DNA of 64,000 bases, taken from NCBI GenBank assembly GCA_030544215.1, contig JARZZO010000016.1, forward strand, positions 40,322,001 to 40,386,000, read 5' to 3'. Below are positions 48,304-58,421 of the stretch, piece after piece. Every line of letters begins with the position of its first letter. Position 1 is the stretch's first letter. The position numbers and the translations under genes are program-made. The stretch is from Zantedeschia hybrid cultivar. Lineage: Eukaryota > Streptophyta > Magnoliopsida > Alismatales > Araceae. The notes below the pieces were generated by a model that searched no databases, was not told the DNA's origin, and saw only the letters and a program-made list of their open reading frames with translations.

Positions 48304-49571
48304 CTTAACATCACATGATTAGAATTTTTCTCGAAATCATCAACGAAGATAGCTCAAGGAAATCAACGGAATTAATCCTGTCTGGATGAAGTAGACAAGG
48401 AAATAAAATAAAGTCGATCAACTTCCTCGGAGTGGGAAGTACCCCAGGTCGTAGACACTGTAGGTTTCATCATGGGGAGCGTTTGCCAGCCAATGTGGAC
48501 GTGCTGCAGCCATGATGGATCTTAAAAGAAAACAAGAATATTGGATAAAGAATCCAATCAAGGATAGAATTCCAATGATATCTTTAAGCGAACCTCAAAG
48601 ATAATCAAGATACTCAATTCGGAATGGAATATTTCATATCATGTTGAAGTTATTTGATTTAATGGTCTGAAATTTAATCAGTAATTAATCCTTATTCAAT
48701 GATTTCAAAGTCCTACATGATGCATGCTGGGCTAAAAGAAAAATATAAAGTTAAATAAAATACAAATTAATCAAGGATAATATTGTTAAATTGTTATTAA
48801 TGAGTCAAGATATCAATTCTTGTAATTCAGTGCTAAGCCGAAGCTCGTTTATCCACACACCGTTTCACAAAAGTGGAACCATCGTCCCCACTAATTAACA
48901 ATCCAACGGCCTATCCGTGCGATTAAGAATCCTCTGGAATTATCATTGTTTTTGTTGAAGGGGAACTTAAATTCCAGTTTCATCAAAACCACAAGGTCCT
49001 TGATACAATCTAATAAATATTTAATATATATAATAATGATGATGCAAAATAATTACATGAAAAGAATACAAGAATAGAAATAACCGTCTTTTTAGCCACG
49101 ATCGGGACTTGAATTCCACACTAAGATCTTCTTGACATTTCCAGCTTTGCTCAGGCTTTCTTGAATTTTCTGCAATCAAAATTATTAATAATTCCAAACA
49201 AATATTCAATTTAAACATTAAAATCCACAGAATTTCGGGAAAATCATATAAAAGCTAAACCGCGTCGTGTCGCGCAGACGCCATTTAACTTTGAAACGCG
49301 TCAGGTATACTAGACGCCTTTTACTCACAGAAACATGTTTCTGGTTGTTCTCTACCCGAACTCCAACTCTATCAATGCACATCCCTTTTCCAATCCGGAA
49401 AAGGTCTACTTAGGATCGCAATTCCTCCTATATAAACATCCTTAGGTTATTCCTAAGCAATCCTATCATAATTCAAAGATCCAAAGGAGAGTTTTCTTCC
49501 AAATTTTCAAGGTTTCTTCAAGGTTTTCAAGCTTCCCAAGCTTCAAGAAGGAGGAACTCCGAAAAAGAGAG
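48304..49571. other. Upstream region of the first captured gene
   Basis: AT-rich DNA inside the Tat element. Two cassettes at 49256-49289 and 49291-49324 lie about 250-300 bp before the ATG at 49572, next to a tctatataaaca box near 49428 that could serve as a plus-strand TATA box. No gene was recognised. Confidence 0.5.
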
Positions 49572-51053
49572 ATGGATTCCTCAAACAAGAAGATGAAGAT
49601 GTCTCTAGAGAAGTTTGCAGATATAGAGAATTATCTCAATGGAAGAAATCCCAATCTTCAAGTAAGTTCAATCAACTTTCTTTCATGTTCTTCATGCTCT
49701 TCCATCATGCTCTTCATCAAACTTCATCAAGCTTCCTTTTTTATCTTTCTTTCAGAATTACCCCATGTTTCCTGGCCCAAGAAAGTTCACGTCTCTCCCT
49801 TGGATTCGTAAACTTGCAAAAAGTGTTAAGCTTTCTATGCAAGTGTTCATATCCAAGTGGGATCTTCAAGGACTTGTAGTGCTCGCTAAGAATTACAAAA
49901 GTGCGAACGTAGACTGGGCGGCCATGGGCGCCTTGATCGAGTGGTGGCATCCCCAAACTCATACGTTCTTCTTCCAAGACTTCGAGTGCACAATCCTTCT
50001 AGAAGAGGCGGAACTTCTATTAGGTCTCCCGAAGACCAGAGATAACAGAGACAAGATAGCCTTGACAAAAGAGAGAATCACCGGTCAACAACTATTGACA
50101 TCGATCATGAAGGATCCTTCAGAAGCTAAAGGAGAGATAACAGAGACAAGATAGCCTTGACAAAAGAGAGAATCACCGGTCAACAACTATTGACATCGAT
50201 CATGAAGGATCCTTCAGAAGCTAAAGGATGCCTCACGAAGAAGGGGATCAATCTCGCAAAACTGGCCGAGTGGACTCTTTATGAAATTGAAGATTTAAGG
50301 GAGGATGAGGCGGAAGATGTAACAAAAGCTCTCGTTACATGCCTTGCCGGTGCCTTATTCTTTCCTGCACAGGATAACATCTTGGAAGACGATCAAATTA
50401 GTGCTATTTGCGCAATTTTCGAAGGTAAATCCATTAGCACTGCTCTCTTAGCATATCTCTACAGTGGACTTTCTGCAGCTTCTGTAGGTCGTCCTCCATA
50501 TGGATGCATGCTACTCTTTGCCTTGTGGGTTGAACTTCACTTCAAATTCGAACATAGCAAGAAAAGGCTTCTGAATCCATCTCAGATCTTCTTGAATAGT
50601 CCAATTCATTGCATTGCTAATATTGTAAAGTTCAATGAGTACATGGTCAACAAGGTTCCAAAACTCAAGACCCGAGCCGATTGGAGAGAGTATTTGAAAC
50701 TCATGACATCCGACATATTCGACTCGTCTCCGCTTGCTCTTGTTGGAAAACCAGTTTGGGTGCGCCGTACAGCAGGAGCAGATCTCAAGTTAATTGGGGC
50801 CACTGAGTTTGTGTTATACAATCCACACCGGTGCCTTACTCAACTTAGCTTGGCCCGTCGCGAGTTCCCTGAATTCTCTCCTACACTTCCAATCAAGAAG
50901 CGCGACTTGGAGTCCGATGAAGATTATGAAGCCGTACAAATCATCATTACTCTATGGAATCTTGGCTTTAGCTATCGTGTAAGATCCTCTAAAGACAGAG
51001 ATAAAGGATTGAAATTTCCTTATCTTAAAGATCTTCATGATATTCTCCCTTGA
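49572..51053 (+). pseudogene. DUF7745-like (plant mobile domain-related) gene, frameshifted
   Basis: A plus-strand gene inside the minus-strand Tat element. Exon 1 (49572-49661) encodes 30 residues starting MDSSNKKMKM and ends at CAA|GTAAGT. Exon 2 starts at 49756 after tttcag and reads NYPMFPGPRKF. The product shows WAAMGALIEWWHPQTHTFFFQ and LEEAELLLGLP near the front, and LAGALFFP...LLAYLYSGLS...GCMLLFALW later, the pattern of DUF7745/mobile-domain-like proteins found in plant transposable elements. A 95-bp tandem duplication (copies at 50038 and 50133) shifts the frame, giving a stop at 50152-50154. The second copy opens the frame that continues to TGA at 51051-51053. Without the duplication the gene would be open. 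Molecular function is unknown; related mobile-domain proteins act in nuclear gene and transposon silencing. Confidence 0.65.
50038..50227 (+). repeat. 95-bp tandem duplication in the DUF7745-like gene
   Basis: The two copies begin agagataacagagac at 50038 and 50133 and are identical by eye over their length to ctaaagga. Ninety-five is not a multiple of three, so it breaks the frame. The identity of the copies means the event is recent, or an assembly or polymerase artefact. Confidence 0.9.
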
Positions 51054-51229
51054 ATGTCCTCTTTCTCTTTTTGATTTTGATGTAATAATAAAGATTGATT
51101 CCATTGAATAAAGAACGATTTTTCATGTCTTAGAATCTTTCCCCAACTTTCTGTGATGTGCACATGATTTTTCCTTAAATAAAAACCTGATTTTTCCTGA
51201 AAATTCAACAATTCGGGTTCTGTAAAATG

Positions 51230-51575
51230 TAAAACGCGTCCACTCAGAAAGACGCCTTTCAAACTATATTCTTTTCCAAAAATTCAATTTAATCCTTAAA
51301 AACCCGATTTAAACTTAAAACGCGTCTACATAACTAGACGCCTTTCAACTCTCTCTTCTACTTTTCCCAGGATTCTGCCATTAATTCCATGATTAATTCA
51401 CTGAAATGCGTCCAGTAGTAAAGACGCCTTTCATGATTTTCCTGTGTACGGCTCTGAACAGGACCTGAAACGCGTCTATCCATGTGGACGTGTTTCAACC
51501 AATTCAAACAACTGTCCTTTACCGCCTCAACTTATGCGCCTTGAAACGCGCTGTCTGAGTCGACGCCTTTCACCC
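51230..51575. repeat. Inverted-repeat cassettes upstream of the mobile domain gene
   Basis: Five cassettes, at 51230, 51315, about 51401, 51465 and 51541, end about 125 bp before the ATG at 51698. Four have a 10-bp spacer. The last has one base fewer between the arms. Arm variants are mostly TGAAACGCGTC with GACGCCTTTCA. Confidence 0.85.
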
Positions 51576-51697
51576 TTTTCGTTACAGACCCGCGATGGCC
51601 CTCCTTTCTTCCTCACTTTCACAAAAATCTTCTCTCTCCACCGAGCTCTGGCGACCTCTCCGGTGATCTCTCCCTCAAAAACTCCCTCTCTAGAGCT

Positions 51698-54562
51698 ATG
51701 GAACACGGTGAAGGATCAAGGAAGAAGAAGGCCTTGGCCAAGAGGAGGCGGAGGCAAGAAGAAGAAGCTCCCGAGGAGGTACCGGCGGCGCTAGCCGAGG
51801 CGGCGGCCTTCTTGGAGGAGGAGCTCCCTCCACCGGCGCCCATGGCGGTGGAAGAGGAAGAGGAGGGCGACCTCCACACGGTGAGTCTTCTATGGAATGA
51901 ATGGACAAGGAAAAGAGGGGAGAAAGGGGTTCTTTTAAGAACCCAAAATCTGGACTTGAAAGACGTCCAGACCAGGTGACGCCTTTCAAAAGGCGTCGCC
52001 CTTGGTCGACGTCTTTTAAGCCAAATTTCGAATTTTTAAATTATTAGAAAATATTTTTGAATTGCGTCAATTCATGTAGACGTGTTTTAAAACACGTCTG
52101 TGTATGCTGACGCCTTTCAAAACAGAAAGTGAATTTTCCTGTTTTTATTAATTACTGACCCTATTTTTTTTGTTTTTTTTTTATTTGCAGGGAGTGATGA
52201 GGGCTAGGATCTCTTGGGACCTAGTTATAGGGGCTTATAGAGGGCTCCCGGATTTCCAGAAGGCGCGCCTGCGCCGGATGGGGTTCGGTGAGATACTAGA
52301 CATCGAGCCATTTTGGCTCGATCTAGTCTTGTTGCAGGCGCTCAGGGAGCGTTGGCATGCGGAAAGCCGGGCTTTCCTAATGCCGTGGGGACATATGGTC
52401 CCCACCTTAGAGGACGTGGCCAGGATCACCGGCCTCCGGGTAGAGGGCCGACCGGTGAGTGGGGTGACTTACCCCGACTATCGAGGATTGGCAGAGGCCT
52501 TGTTAGGGATAGAGGTGTCTAGCATGGGCAGAGAATCCAGGATAGTCTCCAGGGTAGAAGTAGAGGCTGCCCTAGGTCTAGACGAGCCCCGGCATCGGTC
52601 TGACGAGACCCGGGAGGAGTTTAGGGACAGGCTAGCAGAGTCGTCCTCTGCCATCTACTGTAGGGACCCTAGCCAGGTAGAGGAGGTAGACCGACAGCTT
52701 AGGGTCTTTCTTGTCTTTTTCTTCGGTCGGTTGCTCTTCGGTACGAAGGGCGACCATATCCACTGTAGATTTTTGTATCTGTTAGATGATCTAGATAGCT
52801 TAGGGGAATACGCTTGGGGTGCGGCCCTCCTGGCCCACCTGTTTGCAGATCTATCCGCGGTCACTCCGGACCGCGAGACTACTGTCAGCGGCTTCTCGCC
52901 GTTCCTCCAGGTATTAAATGTTTTATTATTTATTCATGATATGCAATATGATATGATGCTTTTTCTAACTTATATGTTTATGCATGCAGGTGTGGAGCTA
53001 CCACTATTTCCCGCTCGGCAGAGCGAGGATTGTTCGTCCGGATGCCGTCCCATTGGCCTGCCGTTGGCAGCCAATTGTGGACACAGCTCCGCAGCACCAC
53101 CAGCTGACGGCCCTCCGCCGTCAGTTTCTAGATTATCCAGACTATTGGTAAGTTTTTAACTTGTTCAATTTTTTTTATTAAATGCAATTCTTTATTCCTT
53201 AAGTGCAATTTATTTATGAATGCATCTAACCTATATGCAGGTGATCTGGCGCCCATATCTGGGTATGAACGAGGAAGGTCAGCCATGGGTGACGGCTGGC
53301 AGGAGGCGATTTGGGAGGCAGATGTGGGTGCACTGCCTCAACGAGATCGAGCCCCTCCGCCTCCGGCTCGTGATGAGGACGTTGGGTCTCCATCAGGAAT
53401 GGATAGATGAAGAGGTCCCGGAGGGTGTGGGGAGGAGCATGAGGGGCAAGCAATCCCTCACCGACTGGCGTGCCAAGTTCCCGGAGCAGTACGAGGACTG
53501 GCACCGTCGGGGCATCAGAGTAGAGTCCCGTGCGGAGAGTAGTGAGGGCTACCTCCAGCAGTACCGGGTTCATTACGCCGACCAGCTGCGGCTCCTCCGA
53601 CCACTCGATGTAAGTATGCATTCATGCGTCTTTAATTTTATTACTATCTTGATTTATGTTGGTGAATGAATGTATGTATATGTGATTTGCAGGATGCTCG
53701 TGATGCGGTCATCATCGACCTCCGGGCCCGACTACATGATGCTGAGGCCCAGCTCGAACAGGTCCAGAAAGAGCTCTTCGATCTGGTATGTATAAATGAA
53801 TATGAATGCATGTTTTAATTAATTATTTGTTTTGGCGATTAACCATTGACAGTGTTCTTTTGATGCAGCGAGCCGTCTACACCCAAGCGGCTCCCCCTAC
53901 CTATGGAGCTTCTTCTTCATCATCCTTCGCCGCGCATGATGCTGCCTTGGCTGACCTCCAGAGTCAGCTCGCTTCTGCCATCCACCGGGCTTCTCTTGCG
54001 GAGGAGGACCGTGCTGCTCGGGTAAGTTTTGATTTTTGAATTTGACTTGACTTACTTGATTGTCTTGAATTAACAAAATCTTCTTCTGCAGGTTGCTGAG
54101 CTCCAAGAAGCCCTTCAGAGGGCTGAAGCGGATGCCTATGCTACAGCGACTCGTGCCGAGGCTGATGCAGAGCGGATCCGGGCCTTAGAGGAGCAGGTGG
54201 CCCAACTTTCGGTTGGAGATCTTGCGCGCCTCCAGACTCGCCTGGAGGTCATCAACGAGGAGCGGGAGCGGGAGAGGCAGGAGCGGCAGAGGATGGATGC
54301 TGAGATATCCGCTCTTCGGGTCCAGCTGGGCATTGCAGAGCACGAGCGCCGGAGTGTGGAGGAGAGGTACAGGCGTGCTCGACAGCGTGTGCAGGAGCGC
54401 GGTTTGACGAGCGCTTTTACCGCCAGCGCTGCCGTGTCTTCCGGCCAGGCGGGGCCGAGCACGATGGGGCCACCTCCACCTCCTAGCCGAGGACCAGCTC
54501 CAGACGCACCTGACGAGGCCCAGAGCCAGTTAGATGAGGGCGGAGGGGAGAGCCAGCCTTGA
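51698..54562 (+). CDS. Plant mobile domain (MAIN-like) protein with coiled-coil C-terminus, 7 exons
   Basis: A plus-strand gene antisense to the Tat element. Exons: 51698-51880, 52191-52910, 52990-53147 (or 53148), 53241-53609, 53693-53785, 53869-54021, 54092-54562. All introns have GT..AG, but the exon 3/4 junction does not keep the frame with a canonical donor. Exon 1 encodes a Lys/Arg then Glu-rich leader. Exon 2 carries the mobile domain start (LVLLQALRERWHAESRAFLMPWG, TLEDVARITGLRVEGRPV). Exons 3-4 continue with WSYHYFPLGR and WRPYLGM. Exons 5-7 form a long Ala/Glu/Arg-rich coiled coil (about residues 470-640) with a Pro-rich end. Cellular relatives (MAIN, MAIL1) are nuclear proteins needed for transposon silencing and genome stability. 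This one lacks any catalytic motif I can see. Confidence 0.75.
51956..52120. repeat. Inverted-repeat cassettes in intron 1 of the mobile domain gene
   Basis: Two double cassettes: 51956-52020 (spacers cagaccaggt and gcccttggtc) and 52059-52120 (spacers aattcatgta and tgtgtatgct). The central arms GACGCCTTTCAAAAGGCGTC and GACGTGTTTTAAAACACGTC are themselves near-perfect palindromes. Confidence 0.9.
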
Positions 54563-56039
54563 GGGCTTATGTACTTCTTTTCTTTTCATGTATCATGTAT
54601 AAAACACTTTTGATATATACATGAAACTTTTGGGCTCCAATCTCGTGTTCCTGTGCTTATCTTGCATCACTTAACAAACAGGTTAAGTATCTATTTAGGC
54701 TTAGCCCCTTGCCTGACCAATCAAATGGTCAATCAATCTTTTCCTTGAATAAATAGTCAAGGGGCATAGCCTTTATTAACAAAGGTAATAAGAGTAATCA
54801 GACTTAAGCAAAATGCAACATACAAGCAAACAGATGCTCACTGAAAATAAAAAGAATGAAACACATTAAATACCACAAGCAAATGCTAATTGAAATATTT
54901 TTGTGGTTTTGAAATATTCATTTTTGTTTGGGTTTTGAAATATGTATTCTTTTTTTTTAGATTTTGACAAATGTACATTTTTTCAATTTTTTTTTTTGAC
55001 ATATATACTTTTTTTGAATTTTTGACTTTGCAAATTTTTTTTGAATTTTGACATATGTATTTTTTTGAATTTTGACATATGTATTTTTTTGAATTTTTGA
55101 CATATATACATTTTTTTGAATTTTTGACTATGCAAATTTTTTTTGAATTTTGACATATGTATTTTTTTGAATTTTGACATATGTATTTTTTTGAATTTTT
55201 GACATATATACATTTTTTTTGAATTTTTGACATATACATTTTTTTTGAATTTTTGACATATACATTTTTTTTGAATTTTTAACTAAAAGACCAGTATGGT
55301 ACTTAGATCAAAAGATCATATTCATTTATTAACTTAATTTCCAAATTGTTCTTTAACAACTTAACTTAAAACCCATCGTGTTTGAACTTGTGTTTCCATT
55401 CGTGATCCCATTTGATGATTTGATCCTTAGTCAATCTAAGCCATTCCTTAAGCTTGAAGTACACCTCTTTAGAAAAAAAATAAGAATAGATTTAGAAAGC
55501 CCATGAGAAAGTTCCGGAGACTTAAAAAGATGTTCCTTTCCAACCCTAATATCTGTTGGGGTTCGGTCATTTTCTTTCCGGGGTATTTATCGACCTTGCG
55601 TTCCCTTTTGTTTCATTTCATGGCCTTGATGTAACGTTTGTAGTGTATTGGCCTTTTGATTAGACATTTGCCTTGCTTTTGCTTTTCTATCCTTTTCTTT
55701 TCTTTTCTTTGCTTTGGAACGGATCTCCCCCATTTTTTTTATGACGGCCTCCTACTAAGATAGCGGGTATTCTTGGTAGTCTATACTAAGCCTCGTTCCG
55801 ACATCATGGGCCGAGTGTAAAACAGAATTTTACTTTAAAAGGAATGATTTGTACTTTATACTCTTAGTCAAGCTTTCGATATTCTTAAGGACTTGGCATC
55901 TCTTGTTACTCACGAATCAAACGTGTCAGTGTGTGCAGTAATGGGTTTGAAGTTAAATTATTCAGACTAACAAAGAAACTTGAGTTTATAAACTTTCTGA
56001 TTCCACTGGTCTTTGTACCATACTGATCGACTCTTTATC
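54563..56039. other. Spacer between the captured genes and integrase
   Basis: Non-coding DNA in the Tat element. It includes the T-rich tandem array at 54915-55290. The stretch 55300-56039 is AT-rich with no recognised feature. The convergent gene ends (mobile domain gene from the left, integrase from the right) meet here. Confidence 0.6.
54915..55290. repeat. T-rich tandem repeat, about 22-29-bp units
   Basis: Repeated units of the form ttttttgaattttgacatatgta with variable T runs. A block of about 117 bp appears twice (about 55010 and 55125). The 117-residue minus-strand frame rich in KNSKKYICQ is a product of this array, not a gene. Confidence 0.85.
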
Positions 56040-57206
56040 CTAAGGGTAGTATTTCTTAAGGTGTAAACCATTCCATGGATGATTTAGCTCTTCTCCTTCT
56101 GCATTAATAAGACGATAAGCATTACCAGGATAAGCGTGCGATACAACATAAGGTCCTTCCCAGTTGGGTTGGAGCTTAGAACGCGGACCACCAGGTTTTA
56201 CAAAAATTCTTTTAACGACCATTTCACCGACTTTGAACTTTCGTTCAATGACTTTCTTTTGATAAAAACGTGCTAATCTGTTTTGATAAGCTTTTGCATG
56301 ATTAGCAGCTGACCATCTTTTCTCGTCTAAAAGTTCCAATTGAGCAAGAAGTGCTGAACGATGTTCATCAATGGAAAATTCCTTGTTCAATTGTACTCTT
56401 AATGACGGTATAAGGATCTCATATGGAACTACCGCCTCCATTCCAAATGTTAAGGAATAAGGAGTCTGCCCAGTGGGCGTGCGGATTGAAGTTCGGTAGG
56501 CCCATAGAGCCTCAACCAATTTCTCTGGCCAGTCTGCGAATTTGTTAGATTTACACGTCTTTTTGATGATTTTTATCAAAGTCTTATTAGTTGCCTCTGC
56601 TTGGCCATTGCCTTGCGGATAATAAGGAGATGAATGATGCAATGCAATTTTATACCTGTTGCAGAGGTCCTTCAATTCCTGTGACACGAACTGCGGTCCG
56701 TTGTCGGTGACGATGGTACTTGGAATTCCGAATCTTGTGATGATGTTCTTCATGATGAATTTGCAGACGGTTGATGTTTTGATCTCCACGTATGCTTCAG
56801 CTTCTGCCCACTTGGTGAAGTATTCCGTTGCCGTGAGAATGAAAGATTTTTGCTTGATGCCGGAATCTGGGTTACCAAGAGGTCCAATAATGTCGAAAGC
56901 CCACATGGAGAAAGGCCTTGGGGAAGAAACAGGATGGAGTGAAGATGCAGGAGAATGAATTTTGTCGGCGTGAAGTTGACACTTAGCACACCTACGGACA
57001 TATCCTACACAGTCTTCTTCCATGGTTGGCCAATAAAATCCTTGTCTAAGGATCTTCTTTGCTAGCATCTGTCCATTGACATGGCCACCACAAATTCCAC
57101 TATGAGCTCCTTCCATAACCTTCCAAAGCTCATCTTCATCTAAACATCTCAGAAGAACTCCATCAAAACCTCTTTTGTACAATGCTCCCCCAACTAGGGT
57201 GTATCG
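56040..57206 (-). CDS. Tat element integrase
   Basis: This region of pol inserts the cDNA copy into host DNA. The open part starts after the TAA at 57207-57209, and the frame is the same as in the RNase H region before it. The zinc-binding HHCC domain is present (AHSGICGGHVN, then CAKC). The catalytic DDE residues sit in FDIIGPL, TDNGPQF and GQAEATNK. C-terminal motifs include WAYRTSIRTPTGQTPYSL, and the protein ends HLKKYYP with a TAG at 56040-56042. No chromodomain follows, as expected for Tat rather than chromoviruses. Confidence 0.9.
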   Translation of the reverse strand, partial: RYTLVGGALYKRGFDGVLLRCLDEDELWKVMEGAHSGICGGHVNGQMLAKKILRQGFYWPTMEEDCVGYVRRCAKCQLHADKIHSPASSLHPVSSPRPFSMWAFDIIGPLGNPDSGIKQKSFILTATEYFTKWAEAEAYVEIKTSTVCKFIMKNIITRFGIPSTIVTDNGPQFVSQELKDLCNRYKIALHHSSPYYPQGNGQAEATNKTLIKIIKKTCKSNKFADWPEKLVEALWAYRTSIRTPTGQTPYSLTFGMEAVVPYEILIPSLRVQLNKEFSIDEHRSALLAQLELLDEKRWSAANHAKAYQNRLARFYQKKVIERKFKVGEMVVKRIFVKPGGPRSKLQPNWEGPYVVSHAYPGNAYRLINAEGEELNHPWNGLHLKKYYP

Positions 57207-58421
57207 TTAAGCAACTCTCCTGATAGCTCTTTTTTCCTCAGTTGTAGCTTCCTCAGGATATGATTGATCTTCACAATATTTTGCAATTTCATAATACCAT
57301 GGCTTCTGTTCATCATCCATCTCTTCTAACAGCTCCATCAACATGATTTCTCTTTTCTCCACAATACTTCCATCTTTGAATTTCTTCAGCAACTTCTCCT
57401 TAATTCTAAGAAATGAAGGATCTTTCACGGCGGGTAAAAGACGCCTATGAACTATGATTGATTCAGATTGCTTGCTGATAGGAAAATCAAGAGAAGATGC
57501 AAGTGAAGCTAGAGCGTCAGCTAGGATGTTTTGATTTCTAGGGACATGGACAAAGATCAATTTTGTGAAAAGCTTTGAGTAAGCAGAAGTAAGTTCTTGA
57601 TATGGCTTGAGCTTGGGAACAAGAGTTCGATACTTGGTCAGCACTTGGTGAAGAATTAATTGGCTATCACCTACAATCCTGAGTTTAGTGACACCATAAA
57701 AATGAGTAGCCTCGAGACCAGCAAGAGGTGCCTCGTATTCAGCTATGTTATTGGTGACTGGAAAGTCAAGCTGAAAGGCTTGTGGAATGGTGACACCTTC
57801 AGGTGATAACAGAACGATTCCGATCCCCTTTCCATGAGAATTCAGAGCTCCGTCAAAATGCAGAGTCCACATATCACCTCTGATTTGATTTACGGACATC
57901 AGTTCCTCATCCGGAAACTCTGATCGTACTGGATCAAATCGAGGAAGGGGATGATGAGCGAGATGTTCTGCTATGGCATAGCCCTTGATCGCTTTCTGTT
58001 GAATGTAAATGATATCGAATTGAGATAGAAAGCTTTGCCATCGCGCTAACCTATCAGTAAGAACAGATTTCTCCAGAAGGAACTTGATCGGATTCATCCT
58101 AGCGATGAGGTGGACTTCATGGGCCAGAAAATAATGCTTTAATTTCTGAACAACCCAAACCAATGCTGCACATGTTTTCTCCATCGCCGTGTATCTCTGT
58201 TCAGCGGGGTTGAGAAGTTTAGAGAGATAGTAGGCTGCCCTCTCTTTTCCTTCTTCATCCTCTTGTGCTAGGACAGCCCCCACTGCATCATCCAGGACAG
58301 AAATATAAAGTACCAATGGTTTGCCTGAAGATGGTGGTCTCAAAACAGGAGGACTTGCCAAATAGTCCTTTAATCCATCAAATGCCTCCTGACACTTATC
58401 GTCCCAATTGAATTTGACTCA
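57207..58421 (-). CDS. Tat element RNase H domains (gypsy type and archaeal type)
   Basis: This part of pol starts after an in-frame TGA at 58419-58421 and ends at the TAA at 57207-57209. The first domain is the remnant gypsy RNase H with its VLYISVLDDAVGAVLAQ start; the usual catalytic Asp context is weak. The second is a full archaeal-type RNase H, with catalytic acids in LHFDGA, AEYEA, VGDSQ and ADALA. In the Tat branch the second domain is thought to take over RNA removal during reverse transcription (family knowledge). Confidence 0.88.

Noticed and set aside
52655..52864. Minus-strand frame inside the mobile domain gene
   Set aside because: It lies wholly opposite conserved coding sequence of exon 2 and shows no own features.
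54886..55239. 117-residue Lys/Asn/Cys-rich frame as a small protein gene
   Set aside because: It is the translation of a T-rich tandem repeat read on the minus strand, with periodic KNSKKYICQ.
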